Below are positions 6,064-13,180 of a DNA stretch of 25,917 bases, one piece after another. The DNA comes from a virus: positions 1 through 25,917 of IMG/VR virus record IMGVR_UViG_3300006802_000485; one strand, 5' to 3'. Made by a program: the position numbers and the translations under genes. The notes beneath the pieces are model-generated. The model saw only the letters and a program-made list of their open reading frames with translations, made no database searches and was not told the origin of the DNA. Every line of letters starts with the position of its first letter. Position 1 is the stretch's first letter.

Positions 6064-6824
6064 TGTTTAATACACATGATTTGGATAAGGCTAGATATGA
6101 TTTTAAAAAACACAGATTTTGTGTAATAGACAATATTATCCAAGAGCCCTGGATTAGTCATCTTTACCAATGCTTGCCTACCATGAACATGGGCTATTGG
6201 ATGTGTGTGGGCAATAAACATCAAAAAATAAGTCAAGAGAGAGCGCAAACTATTGATATTGATAGCTTTAAAAGTTACCATAAAACAGGAGCGCAACAAG
6301 AGTTTGGCTACTGGCATAGAGCTAAGTGGATCCTCAAAGAAGAAGATATTATTGAAAATGAGTATCCCAGAGTCATTGAATTTACTAGAGTTGTAACAGA
6401 AGATTACAGTTTGGGTAAACCAGAAACCACATTTTTAGATATAGCAGAATATATCAGTGGTTTTCCTAACATGTATACCAGAGAACCCAGTTACAGTGCT
6501 TATGATCACGAATCCTGGTTAAATCCACATCATGATCCAAGACGCTGGCTAGCCTACATATTTTACTTTAATCCAGACTGGCGGGCGCACTGGGGAGGAC
6601 AACTATGTATTATGAATGAAGACGAAACCAGCATAAAACATAGTATTGAACCATTTGGTAACCGTTTGGTGTTCATGGATGTCAGCGAACTTGCTGGCCA
6701 TAGAATTAATAAACATTTTATAAGTCCTGTTAGTTATATAGCGCCCACACCCAGATACAGTTTAGCAGGCTGGTTTTATCCAAGAGATACAAACGGTGAA
6801 CTTCCTGTAATGCGCGATCAATAA
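6063..6824 (+). CDS. 2-oxoglutarate/Fe(II)-dependent oxygenase
   Basis: A 253-residue protein of the prolyl-4-hydroxylase-like superfamily. The iron triad is visible as H156-x-D158 (NPHHDPRRWLAYIFYFN) and a distal His near H213 (ELAGHRINKH), followed by R231 in PRYSLAGWFY, the usual 2-oxoglutarate contact. GNRLVFMD before the distal His is also typical. Such enzymes hydroxylate protein, nucleic acid or small-molecule targets. They are frequent in T4-like marine phages, with mostly unknown substrates. The start overlaps the endolysin stop, so the two are coupled. Confidence 0.88.
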   Translation: MFNTHDLDKARYDFKKHRFCVIDNIIQEPWISHLYQCLPTMNMGYWMCVGNKHQKISQERAQTIDIDSFKSYHKTGAQQEFGYWHRAKWILKEEDIIENEYPRVIEFTRVVTEDYSLGKPETTFLDIAEYISGFPNMYTREPSYSAYDHESWLNPHHDPRRWLAYIFYFNPDWRAHWGGQLCIMNEDETSIKHSIEPFGNRLVFMDVSELAGHRINKHFISPVSYIAPTPRYSLAGWFYPRDTNGELPVMRDQ

Positions 6825-6827
6825 ATA
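6820..6827 (+). promoter_or_regulatory. Late-promoter octamer AATAAATA overlapping a stop codon
   Basis: AATAAATA includes the oxygenase stop TAA (6822-6824) and ends four bases before ATG 6832. The architecture CAATAAATANNGTATGG is the same as at 10244-10260. Confidence 0.45.
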
Positions 6828-6831
6828 CTGT

Positions 6832-7014
6832 ATGGAAAAAAATAAGTTTAGTAATGATGGTCCTTTTCAGAGCCATGATCCTGATAAAAGAGTCTGGGAA
6901 TATGATGGCGATGGTACTAAAATTTATAAACTTAACCAGGGATATAGTGCGAAAACGCTTTATACCTCACGTCACTTTTATGATACTCATTTCTGGAAGG
7001 GTAGATCTTTTTAA
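6832..7014 (+). CDS. 60-residue hypothetical protein
   Basis: A small hydrophilic protein rich in Asp, Lys, Tyr and Phe (ending DTHFWKGRSF), without membrane segment or motif that I recognise. It has no Shine-Dalgarno; a late-promoter octamer ends four bases upstream, so it may be read from a leaderless message. Its TAA overlaps the ATG of the metallopeptidase gene (TTTTTAATG), pointing to one operon. Confidence 0.6.
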   Translation: MEKNKFSNDGPFQSHDPDKRVWEYDGDGTKIYKLNQGYSAKTLYTSRHFYDTHFWKGRSF

Positions 7015-7706
7015 TGTTATTACATGAACTCACAGAAGGCAGACTGGATCCAGACCATGGTTTTTTACTTCTTGTTGGAGAAGTATTAGACGACGCCAAT
7101 GCTGAGTATAGCGATTTTCTAAAAAACAATAACGATAAAGATGATCTGGAAGAACTAATAGACATTTTACAAAGTTATAGTAATTCTGAAGAGCTAAACA
7201 TAGATTGGCATATTGGCAAACCTGGCGGTAAAGCAGTTGACTGGTATATACAAGCAGCTCAGGTTCACGGTGATGGCAGCATGGATATTATTCTAGATCC
7301 TGACAGTACCATTGGATACTGGGGACCAAAAAGTTTTAAGGATAGTGTGTTAAAAACCCTGGCGCATGAAACAATACACCTGGCACAACGAGACCGAATG
7401 GGTGTTAAAAAATATAAAAGTTTACCCAGTGGATATCAGCTGGGGTTGAAGAAAAAAGAAAAAACTGGCAAAGAACGTGATCTTATACGCACATATTTCC
7501 GTGACCCACATGAACTAATGGCGCACGGTCACGATTTAGCACGTGAGATTCAAGCCAGCAGTGACCCAGAAGCCGCGCTTCGCAATCCAGAAAAGTTTAG
7601 AGATGAACTTCCTGCTTATGATAAACACAGACAAATATTCCCCCCGAACGCAAAACCACTACAGCGGTTACTGAGTTATGCTGCTGGTTATCTTAAAGAT
7701 AGTTGA
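7014..7706 (+). CDS. HEXXH metallopeptidase-like protein with possible capsid-targeting leader
   Basis: A 230-residue protein. The zinc motif H118-E-T-I-H122 (TLAHETIHLAQ) is followed by DPHELMAHG, in which E167 is a good third ligand; this is the pattern of phage-encoded zincin-like peptidases. The N-terminus MLLHELTEG is nearly repeated in the unrelated protein at 18570 (MLLHELITEA). Both carry an (L/I)-x-E followed by Gly or Ala, the cleavage pattern of the T4 prohead protease on capsid-targeting leaders. I therefore infer that this protein may be packaged in the head and delivered with the DNA. Its protease substrate is unknown. Confidence 0.7.
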   Translation: MLLHELTEGRLDPDHGFLLLVGEVLDDANAEYSDFLKNNNDKDDLEELIDILQSYSNSEELNIDWHIGKPGGKAVDWYIQAAQVHGDGSMDIILDPDSTIGYWGPKSFKDSVLKTLAHETIHLAQRDRMGVKKYKSLPSGYQLGLKKKEKTGKERDLIRTYFRDPHELMAHGHDLAREIQASSDPEAALRNPEKFRDELPAYDKHRQIFPPNAKPLQRLLSYAAGYLKDS

Positions 7707-7730
7707 CATTAACTCAGAATAAGTTATAAT
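7703..7730 (+). promoter_or_regulatory. Consensus sigma-70 promoter of the lipoprotein gene
   Basis: TTGACA (7703-7708), a 16-base spacer and TATAAT (7725-7730). The -35 contains the TGA stop codon (7704-7706) of the preceding gene. The leader of about 18 bases holds AGGAG before ATG 7755. Confidence 0.8.
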
Positions 7731-7754
7731 ATAGTATTGTATAGGAGAATACAC

Positions 7755-8219
7755 ATGAAGATCAAGAATACACTCATGGTAGGTGTAGTTGCGCTAGGTT
7801 TAGCAGCCTGCCAATCAGGACCTAAAGCTCAGCTGGGTGGACTACTGGGTGCTGGTGGTGGCGCTCTAGCAGGATCACAAATTGGCAGCGGTAAAGGTCA
7901 ACTTGCCGCTGTAGCAATAGGCGCTCTTGGTGGTATGCTACTAGGTAACAGCATTGGAAATAGCCTAGATGAACTAGACCAGATGAAGATGTCCAACACT
8001 ACTCAACGAACACTGGAAGTAGTTAGAGATGGTCAAACATCTACCTGGCAAAATCCAAACTCAGGCAACAGTGGTAGTGTGGTACCACTACGCACATATC
8101 AAGCCGCTGGGTCTTATTGTAGAGAGTTTCAACAGACAGTTACAGTTGGCGGCCAACAGCAGAGTGCTTATGGTACAGCCTGCAGGCAACCAGACGGAAC
8201 CTGGAAGATTAAAGGCTAA
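7755..8219 (+). CDS. 17-kDa surface-antigen-type lipoprotein (glycine zipper)
   Basis: A 154-residue protein with a lipoprotein signal (KIKNTLMVGVVALGLAAC, lipobox LAAC), then a Gly-rich zipper segment (residues about 28-72, GGLLGAGGGALAGSQIG, ALGGMLLGNSIG) and a C-terminal domain with YCREFQ and YGTACRQPDGTW. This is the architecture of the Rickettsia 17-kDa antigen/RT0821 family, common in alphaproteobacterial outer membranes. A phage copy could alter the envelope, for example in superinfection exclusion, or aid lysis; that is inference. ATG 7755 is used because AGGAG (7743-7747) fits. It has its own strong promoter, unlike its neighbours, so it is probably made early. Confidence 0.85.
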   Translation: MKIKNTLMVGVVALGLAACQSGPKAQLGGLLGAGGGALAGSQIGSGKGQLAAVAIGALGGMLLGNSIGNSLDELDQMKMSNTTQRTLEVVRDGQTSTWQNPNSGNSGSVVPLRTYQAAGSYCREFQQTVTVGGQQQSAYGTACRQPDGTWKIKG

Positions 8220-8225
8220 TAATAA

Positions 8226-8314
8226 TCCAGGATAGCTCAGTTGGTAGTAGCAACGGACTGTTAATCCGTGGGTCGTAGGTTCGAATCCTACCTCCGGTCC
8301 TACCTCCGGAGCCA
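8226..8314 (+). tRNA. tRNA-Asn(GUU), structurally damaged
   Basis: The anticodon arm CGGACTGTTAATCCG with GTT at 8260-8262 and the T-arm GTAGG-TTCGAAT-CCTAC are classic tRNA-Asn, and a CCA is encoded at 8312-8314. Two defects are seen. The 12 bases TCCTACCTCCGG occur twice in tandem (8287-8298 and 8299-8310), so the T-arm is separated from the true 3' acceptor strand CTCCGGA by 12 extra bases. The D-arm also has one extra base (GTAGTAGC for GTAGAGC). With one repeat removed, the 5' strand TCCAGGA pairs at only five of seven positions. It may be a pseudogene. Confidence 0.7.
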
Positions 8315-8315
8315 A

Positions 8316-8410
8316 TATGGTAACTATGCCAGCTGACGGCCGTGATATAGGGTCAGGGGAAAGGCTCCCAAAAGTGTTATGGAGCGGGCAAAAATAGCAT
8401 TTACACTACA
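8316..8410 (+). ncRNA. Candidate structured RNA between tRNA-Asn and a terminator
   Basis: No good reading frame is present here, but the sequence can form a three-way junction. A closing helix pairs CTATGCC with GGGC...ATAG (about 8325-8331 with 8389-8399). One inner hairpin is CTGAC/GTCAG and a second is GCTCC/GGAGC, with GGGGAAA unpaired between them. It ends in a strong terminator, as an independent small RNA or leader would. I cannot match it to a named riboswitch or ribozyme class. Confidence 0.4.
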
Positions 8411-8411
8411 G

Positions 8412-8438
8412 AAAAAAGCTTACTTGGTGAGCTTTTTT
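8412..8438 (+). terminator. Rho-independent terminator
   Basis: AAAAAAGCTTAC (8412-8423) pairs with GTGAGCTTTTTT (8427-8438) around a TTG loop, with one G-T pair, and ends in six Ts. It closes the tRNA/structured-RNA transcript before the next promoter. Confidence 0.85.
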
Positions 8439-8450
8439 CATCTAAAATGG

Positions 8451-8478
8451 TTGACGAAACTGCTATATGTGCTAATAT
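8451..8478 (+). promoter_or_regulatory. Sigma-70-type promoter
   Basis: TTGACG (8451-8456), a 16-base spacer, TAATAT (8473-8478). It follows a terminator directly and drives the gene cluster starting at 8507. Confidence 0.65.
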
Positions 8479-8506
8479 GTATATGTAGGAAATGAGGAGC
8501 AAACAG

Positions 8507-8929
8507 ATGTCCAACACTTATACTGAAGCCCAGGAACGCGAAGACCTCATCCTCTATATCTACGAGGGTCACAAGGACGCTTTCGGCGTCAAGGGTCGGC
8601 ACTATGACTTCAAATCCATGTCAATGGATGACCTTCGCAAAGAAGCTAACCGTATTGGTGCAGCGGTAGAGGTCGCAGAGGCAGAAGAAGCATATGCTGC
8701 CGAGGTTGCTATTGCTGACTTCGAAGCAACTGTCGGTGAGTTCATCGAAGCTGGTGCCGGTGACCGTGAAACCGCTCTCTGTTGGATGACAATGGAGGAG
8801 ACGTTCTATATGAAACAGGATGTCGAGTCTTGGGTGTATGGCCATGGTTTCTTGTTTACTTCTCACGGCAAAGCTGTCGTAGAAGAGTTGATGGAGATTG
8901 TAAAATTTGAATCTGAGGAGGCAGCGTAA
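8507..8929 (+). CDS. Acidic 140-residue phage protein, unknown function
   Basis: A protein beginning MSNTYTEAQEREDLILYIYEGHKD, with an Ala/Glu-rich helical centre (residues about 55-90) and the segment AGAGDRETALCWMTMEE. From memory, proteins of this type occur in many marine and roseobacter phages without a known role. ATG 8507 is preferred over 8492 because AGGAG (8495-8499) lies seven bases before it. Codons end in G or C far more often than in the surrounding genes, which suggests recent acquisition. The stop overlaps the next ATG (TAATG). Confidence 0.65.
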   Translation: MSNTYTEAQEREDLILYIYEGHKDAFGVKGRHYDFKSMSMDDLRKEANRIGAAVEVAEAEEAYAAEVAIADFEATVGEFIEAGAGDRETALCWMTMEETFYMKQDVESWVYGHGFLFTSHGKAVVEELMEIVKFESEEAA

Positions 8930-9267
8930 TGGAACTGGAGATTGAATCAACAGGCAACGACGTTCGTGCGTCAGGCACAAGTCTGCAGGGTTATGTTAAG
9001 GCTACCTATGCAGAACTTGAAGCAGTGTTTGGCGAAAACATTGGCAGTTCGGACAAGACGTGGAACGAGTTTCGCGCAGATATCCTTGTGCGTGACTTTG
9101 ATCAGGAAACTGAAGATATGGTTACCGCTACCATCTACGACTGGAAAGAATACAGCCCAGAAACTGCCCGTACAGGTGTCTATGAATGGCATGTGGGCGG
9201 CTATTGTATTGATGCGTCTTGGTATGTCCAGGATCTGCTGGACGCACATAGAAAAGGAGAAAACTAA
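8929..9267 (+). CDS. 112-residue conserved-type phage protein
   Basis: It contains GTSLQGYVKATYAELEAVFGE, TATIYDWKEY and EWHVGGYCIDASW. A GT-LQGYV-TY-L-FG start, an ATIYxWK strand and an EWHxGG end form a pattern I have seen in many phage genomes as an uncharacterised protein that looks globular and mixed alpha/beta. It overlaps the preceding stop and has GGAGG (8915-8919) upstream. Codon use is GC-richer than the window average, like its upstream neighbour. Confidence 0.65.
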   Translation: MELEIESTGNDVRASGTSLQGYVKATYAELEAVFGENIGSSDKTWNEFRADILVRDFDQETEDMVTATIYDWKEYSPETARTGVYEWHVGGYCIDASWYVQDLLDAHRKGEN

Positions 9268-9268
9268 A

Positions 9269-9532
9269 ATGATCACACCACTAGACATACGAGCAGGTAA
9301 CAGTTACAGTTGCAAATTTACCGTAAACATTCCTCTGGACAGTTATGGGCGTCCCGGTGGTTTGTACAGCATGGCAGACCTTCCTGTTCAAAGGTATGGT
9401 GACTATACAAGCACAGGCGATATTGTTGCTCGTGATTTGAATACTGAATTATTTGAAGTTAGGGATCATGAGTCAAAAAGTACATTTGTTGTTAAGTTTG
9501 CTGATACGCAAGATATTGAGATTCAGGAATGA
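9269..9532 (+). CDS. 87-residue hypothetical protein
   Basis: It starts at ATG 9269 after AAAGGAG (9253-9259), two bases beyond the previous stop. It has mostly beta-type sequence (NSYSCKFTVNIPLD, TELFEVRDHESKSTFVVKF) and looks like a small beta-barrel protein. A longer open frame in this phase reaches back to 8942, but that part is a shadow of the preceding gene. It overlaps the next gene by four bases (ATGA). Function unknown. Confidence 0.6.
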   Translation: MITPLDIRAGNSYSCKFTVNIPLDSYGRPGGLYSMADLPVQRYGDYTSTGDIVARDLNTELFEVRDHESKSTFVVKFADTQDIEIQE

Positions 9533-9807
9533 CAGCGCAGATTTTTAACATTGCTAGGCTGGATTTCTCAAGTTATCCCAGTATCCCTGACAATATTCGT
9601 GGCGCACTGGAGCGTTATGTTTTCCAGCGTCTGCAACCTGGTGGATTTCTCACCGCGGTGCTTGCTAACAATCTCAGTGAAAGTGTGGGACGAGCAGACG
9701 AGGAAAGCCGGCAGGCATTGTTTGATATTGTTAAGTTCATTTATAATGAACTTCCGGGTAACGCCTGGGGAAGTCACAGCAAGGTAAAGGAGTGGATCAA
9801 TGGATGA
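9529..9807 (+). CDS. 92-residue conserved-type phage protein
   Basis: The key segment IPDNIRGALERYVFQRLQPGGFLTAVLANNLSESVGRADEES, followed by a helix ending FIYNELPGNAWGS, is a pattern I recall from many unrelated phages. It probably forms a small helical bundle of unknown role. It starts by ATGA overlap with the gene before and overlaps the deaminase start by eight bases, so 9269-10249 is a tightly coupled operon. Confidence 0.65.
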   Translation: MTAQIFNIARLDFSSYPSIPDNIRGALERYVFQRLQPGGFLTAVLANNLSESVGRADEESRQALFDIVKFIYNELPGNAWGSHSKVKEWING

Positions 9808-10249
9808 TGGCCCGTCGCCCGGGCCGGTGATAAGCCGGCGCGACTTTCGTATCATGGATTTCCTTCGTAGACAGGCTATTGACAACAATGGCCTGCGACG
9901 TGCCAAACTTGCTGCCGCAGTTGCTATCAAAGGCAAAGTTATTAGCACTGGTCTTAATCAAAAAAAGAGCCACCCGTTTCAACAACTCTATGCAAAGAAC
10001 AGCGAGGCCATCTTCCTGCATGCTGAGATAAATGCTATCAAAAACAGCCTTAACCACTTGAACCCTGAAGATCTAAGGCAAGCAACTCTGTACATTTACA
10101 GGGTAAAACGTCCCAGTGAACGTGCTAAACACTGGATAAACGGTATTGCTAAACCCTGCAAGGGCTGTATGGTGGCCATTGCAGAGTTTGACTTTAAACG
10201 TGTAGTTTACACTACAGATAATCCTGAGGAGTTCGCTGTCCTGCAATAA
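9800..10249 (+). CDS. Zinc-dependent deaminase of the dCMP/cytidine deaminase fold
   Basis: A 149-residue protein with the zinc site H74-A-E76 (LHAEINAIKN) and P119-C120-K-G-C123 (KPCKGCMVAIAEF), and the following strand VVYTT typical of the fold. dCMP deaminases make dUMP for thymidylate synthesis; cytidine or guanine-type relatives share the motif, so the substrate is uncertain. Residues 34-55 (RRAKLAAAVAIKGKVISTGLN) form the first sheet. GGAG at 9788-9791 fits ATG 9800. The leader codes a Pro/Gly-rich start over GC-rich DNA (9810-9842) able to form a CCGG-based hairpin. Confidence 0.82.
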   Translation: MDDGPSPGPVISRRDFRIMDFLRRQAIDNNGLRRAKLAAAVAIKGKVISTGLNQKKSHPFQQLYAKNSEAIFLHAEINAIKNSLNHLNPEDLRQATLYIYRVKRPSERAKHWINGIAKPCKGCMVAIAEFDFKRVVYTTDNPEEFAVLQ

Positions 10250-10252
10250 ATA
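10245..10252 (+). promoter_or_regulatory. Late-promoter octamer AATAAATA overlapping a stop codon
   Basis: AATAAATA includes the deaminase stop TAA (10247-10249) and ends four bases before ATG 10257, in the same layout as at 6820. It separates the deaminase cluster from the virion genes downstream. Confidence 0.5.
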
Positions 10253-10256
10253 TAGT

Positions 10257-10556
10257 ATGGACACTAGTGAACTTATTAAGCGCCTATTGGGTGTAATTGA
10301 CGAATACCAGCAGGTAAATGAACCTGTTGATGACAATCATTTCCGTCAGATTGAAGATCTAACCGACGATAATCGCAGTGCATGCGAGCCTGCAAATGCT
10401 CCCAATGAGCAGTATGCAGATATTGAAAGCGTAACAACTCATGCAGGTGGCGGCGTGAACGGTCCAAAACACGCAGCAGATTTGCGTACAGATTCGCCAA
10501 GCCTATATCACTATCTAACACAAGTGGAGCATGACCGTGGCAAATATAGCAATTAA
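10257..10556 (+). CDS. 99-residue hypothetical protein next to virion genes
   Basis: An acidic, hydrophilic protein with an N-terminal helix (TSELIKRLLGVIDEYQ) and a disordered-looking Gly/His/Asp/Asn-rich second half. No motif is recognised. It has no Shine-Dalgarno but a late octamer next to its ATG. It overlaps the adhesin gene by 20-26 bases. Its position suggests a minor virion or assembly protein, an inference from context only. Confidence 0.55.
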   Translation: MDTSELIKRLLGVIDEYQQVNEPVDDNHFRQIEDLTDDNRSACEPANAPNEQYADIESVTTHAGGGVNGPKHAADLRTDSPSLYHYLTQVEHDRGKYSN

Positions 10557-11736
10557 ATATAAAGGTCTGACAGGTTTACTAAACAACCTTACAATTGACG
10601 ACGGACAAACAATGGCACAACTTCGTAGTGCTATTATTAGTGACGAAGGATTGAGCAGTTCTTACTACAGTCGTGTTAGTATTCACAAAAATGGACTTGT
10701 GAAAGACAGCACAGACAATGCAGCAACAACTCTTGCTAGTGCAGGCATTGTTGCTGGCGATATTATTACAGTTTCCAGTGAAAGGTCACAGGCAAACAAA
10801 GAAGCAAATCAACTTATGACACTTGAGATTGTACAACTAAAACGCAAAGCAGGTGGAGATACTACAAAGCCATATTATAGACAGTGGAACACATATGATC
10901 AACTAGCACTGAGTTTGCCTTATGCAGATGGTGCGAGTACACTGGAAGATGATGCAAACACATACAATCCACTATTGCCTCACAGACCATGGGTGACCAG
11001 TGTAGAAGGTGCAGCACCTGCAAGTCCAGAAGAAGCAGTTGGTGAAAGCACATTTCTTGACTTGCAGATTTGGTATGATGGTGCTGATACAAGCACACTT
11101 ATTCCAAGTGCCACAGATGAAGGTCAGATCACACAGTGGACTGATAAATCTGTTCAAGCACACAATGCTAATCCAAATGGCGGCAGTGCTAAACCAAGTT
11201 ACGAAAACACTACACCTCAAAATGGCTATGGTTACTTGGAGTTTGATGGCAATGACAACTTGAGTGTTAACCCATTTACACAACTACAAAGTCAAGCAGG
11301 CTTTACTGTGTTTATGGTTAGTAAACTACTAAACACTACAGGTGTGCAGTATTTGAGTGAAACAAACCAAAATGACCTGCGTATGAACGCTAACGGTACT
11401 ACAATGGAAATTGGCATGAACAGCGCAGTAGGCACAGTTGCTTCTACCGCAGACACAAACTGGGCAAGACACACACTGGTGTTTGATGGCAGTAAAAGCA
11501 CTAACGCAGACAGATTAGTGTATAGAAAAGATGGCGCAGCCAAAACACTGAGTTTTACAGGTACAGTTGCCGCAACCACAAACGCAAGCAACACACATTT
11601 CTATATAGGTAATAACACTGGAAAAACAAGTGGCGCAGAAGTATACATTGCAGAAGTGTTGTTGTTTAATAGAACGCTAAACGCAATCGAGATTACAAAC
11701 GTAGAGTCATATCTAGGCACCAAATGGGGGCTATAG
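10531..11736 (+). CDS. Virion adhesin with C-terminal LamG-like domain
   Basis: About 400 residues. Residues 1-85 (NIAIKYKGLTGLLNNLTIDDGQTM...) look like a ubiquitin-like beta-grasp module, and 85-170 is a linker. Residues 175-401 have the concanavalin/LamG pattern: LQIWYDGADTSTL, ITQWTDKS, GYLEFDGNDNLSV, FTVFMVSK, a WARHTLVFDG strand and the ending YIAEVLLFNRTLNAIEITNVESYLGTKW. Such domains bind carbohydrate on phage fibres. ATG 10531 has GGAG only three bases upstream; GTG 10537 is better spaced and may be the real start. Codons rich in ACA, GCA and AGT are those of an abundant late protein. Confidence 0.75.
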   Translation: MTVANIAIKYKGLTGLLNNLTIDDGQTMAQLRSAIISDEGLSSSYYSRVSIHKNGLVKDSTDNAATTLASAGIVAGDIITVSSERSQANKEANQLMTLEIVQLKRKAGGDTTKPYYRQWNTYDQLALSLPYADGASTLEDDANTYNPLLPHRPWVTSVEGAAPASPEEAVGESTFLDLQIWYDGADTSTLIPSATDEGQITQWTDKSVQAHNANPNGGSAKPSYENTTPQNGYGYLEFDGNDNLSVNPFTQLQSQAGFTVFMVSKLLNTTGVQYLSETNQNDLRMNANGTTMEIGMNSAVGTVASTADTNWARHTLVFDGSKSTNADRLVYRKDGAAKTLSFTGTVAATTNASNTHFYIGNNTGKTSGAEVYIAEVLLFNRTLNAIEITNVESYLGTKWGL

Positions 11737-11739
11737 TAA

Positions 11740-13140
11740 ATGGTTGATCGTTCAGACACCACTAGAAACAATAATACAAACTATAGCCATCCACAAGAGA
11801 CCAATCTACTCAATGTGCATAAAGCAATGGACTACAATGCGTCAGGGCAACCTGTGTTGCGTATTAAAACTTCTACTGGTGTTGGCGATGCCGGCGGGCT
11901 AACCTCAAAGGGTAGACAAAAAGTAAGTCCTTATGAAACTGTGTTCTTTAACACATTCCAATATGGTCTTGAAACTGACGTATGGGAAACTAGTGTAACA
12001 GGCACTGGCAGTGCAACTCACGTACTAGCCAGCAGTCAAGTACAGTTAAGCGTCAATGGAGACAGTGGCGATAAAGTTATTAGACAAACTCTTCTCGCAC
12101 AACGATATGTTCCAGGAAGAACCAGCACAGTGAGTTTTGCTGTCACACTTGGAACTCCTGTAGAAGGTATCCGCAAAAGATTTGGAATGTTAAATCAAGG
12201 GGAAGATGGCTTTTGGTTTGAAGACAGTGGTGTATGGGTAGATGGTGCTCCAGTTTATAACTGCACAGTATCAAACGGCGGCGTTGACATTGTGGTTCCA
12301 AGAAGTCAGTGGAATGGCGACAGACTTGACGGCACTCAATCAAGTGGTATTACAGCAGACCCAACCAAGATACAGTTGATCAACGTTGAATATGAATGGT
12401 ATGGCGCAGGTCAAGTTAAGTTTGGTTTTGTAATTGATGGTGCAACTCACGTGATACACACTCACCGAAATGCCAACAGATATACTTTACCTTGGGCACA
12501 GACTCCTTTTCTTCCTATCAGAATGGAAATAGAAGCACTCAGCACCGTAGCAGGTGGACCATTCACAATGCTTCAAGGATCAAACAGTCTTATTTCAGAA
12601 GGCACAGTGGGTAAACTTGGTATAGCACAAAACATCAGTGCTCCTTTTTATGGCACACGAATGGCAAATGCCTTGTCCAGCGCCGGCACCAAAGACAATT
12701 GGTATCCCGTTTTAAGTATTAGATTAAAGTCGTCGGCACTGAATGGAATTGTTTTACCACAGGCGTTCCAGGTTGCTACCATTGACAACACCAACGTCTT
12801 TTATAAACTGGTGCGTAATGCCACCATACCAGCAGAAGTCACAGCAGGACAGTCAGGACCGCAACCGTGGTTAGACAATCCTGACCCAGATGGATTTACA
12901 CAGTATCAAACCTATATTACTCCGGCTAACATCACTGAAGCCAATCACGGCAGAGTCCTTGACAGTGGATTTGTTATCTCAGGTGGTGGTGGCACAGGCA
13001 TCCAACTGGAAGAAAGCACAGCGTATCAAATTGGTAGAACTAACCTGGGATCAGTCAGTGATGTATTCACCATTTTATGTGCATCAAGTGGCACAGGTAA
13101 AGACGCACTTGCATCTATGACTTGGATTGAACAGCGTTAA
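11740..13140 (+). CDS. Virion structural protein, probably tail-fibre related
   Basis: A 466-residue, beta-rich protein without signal peptide or membrane segment. It opens with a polar Asn/Thr-rich stretch, then has the segments GQPVLRIKTSTGVGD and ETVFFNTFQYGLETDVWE, and repeated strand/turn elements such as GDKVIRQTLLAQRYVPGRTSTVSF, KFGFVIDGATHVIHTH and VLSIRLKSSALNGIVLPQ. This order resembles large marine-phage structural proteins with a jelly-roll core. It starts three bases after the LamG adhesin stop. The exact place in the particle cannot be read from the sequence. Confidence 0.65.
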   Translation: MVDRSDTTRNNNTNYSHPQETNLLNVHKAMDYNASGQPVLRIKTSTGVGDAGGLTSKGRQKVSPYETVFFNTFQYGLETDVWETSVTGTGSATHVLASSQVQLSVNGDSGDKVIRQTLLAQRYVPGRTSTVSFAVTLGTPVEGIRKRFGMLNQGEDGFWFEDSGVWVDGAPVYNCTVSNGGVDIVVPRSQWNGDRLDGTQSSGITADPTKIQLINVEYEWYGAGQVKFGFVIDGATHVIHTHRNANRYTLPWAQTPFLPIRMEIEALSTVAGGPFTMLQGSNSLISEGTVGKLGIAQNISAPFYGTRMANALSSAGTKDNWYPVLSIRLKSSALNGIVLPQAFQVATIDNTNVFYKLVRNATIPAEVTAGQSGPQPWLDNPDPDGFTQYQTYITPANITEANHGRVLDSGFVISGGGGTGIQLEESTAYQIGRTNLGSVSDVFTILCASSGTGKDALASMTWIEQR

Positions 13141-13145
13141 GTTTA

Positions 13146-13174
13146 TAGACACTGAACTAAAAAGGTAGTATAAT
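13146..13174 (+). promoter_or_regulatory. Sigma-70-type promoter giving a leaderless message
   Basis: TAGACA (13146-13151), a 17-base spacer and TATAAT (13169-13174). Exactly six bases separate the -10 from ATG 13181, so transcription should begin at the start codon. Confidence 0.7.
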
Positions 13175-13180
13175 ACAGAT

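Noticed and set aside
8316-8410. Hammerhead or twister ribozyme reading of the structured region
   Set aside because: The CTGAC segment lacks the rest of the hammerhead core, and no twister core could be aligned.
8942-9268. A long upstream extension of the 9269 gene to 8942
   Set aside because: It lies wholly in another frame of the 8929-9267 gene, and ATG 9269 has a good ribosome site.
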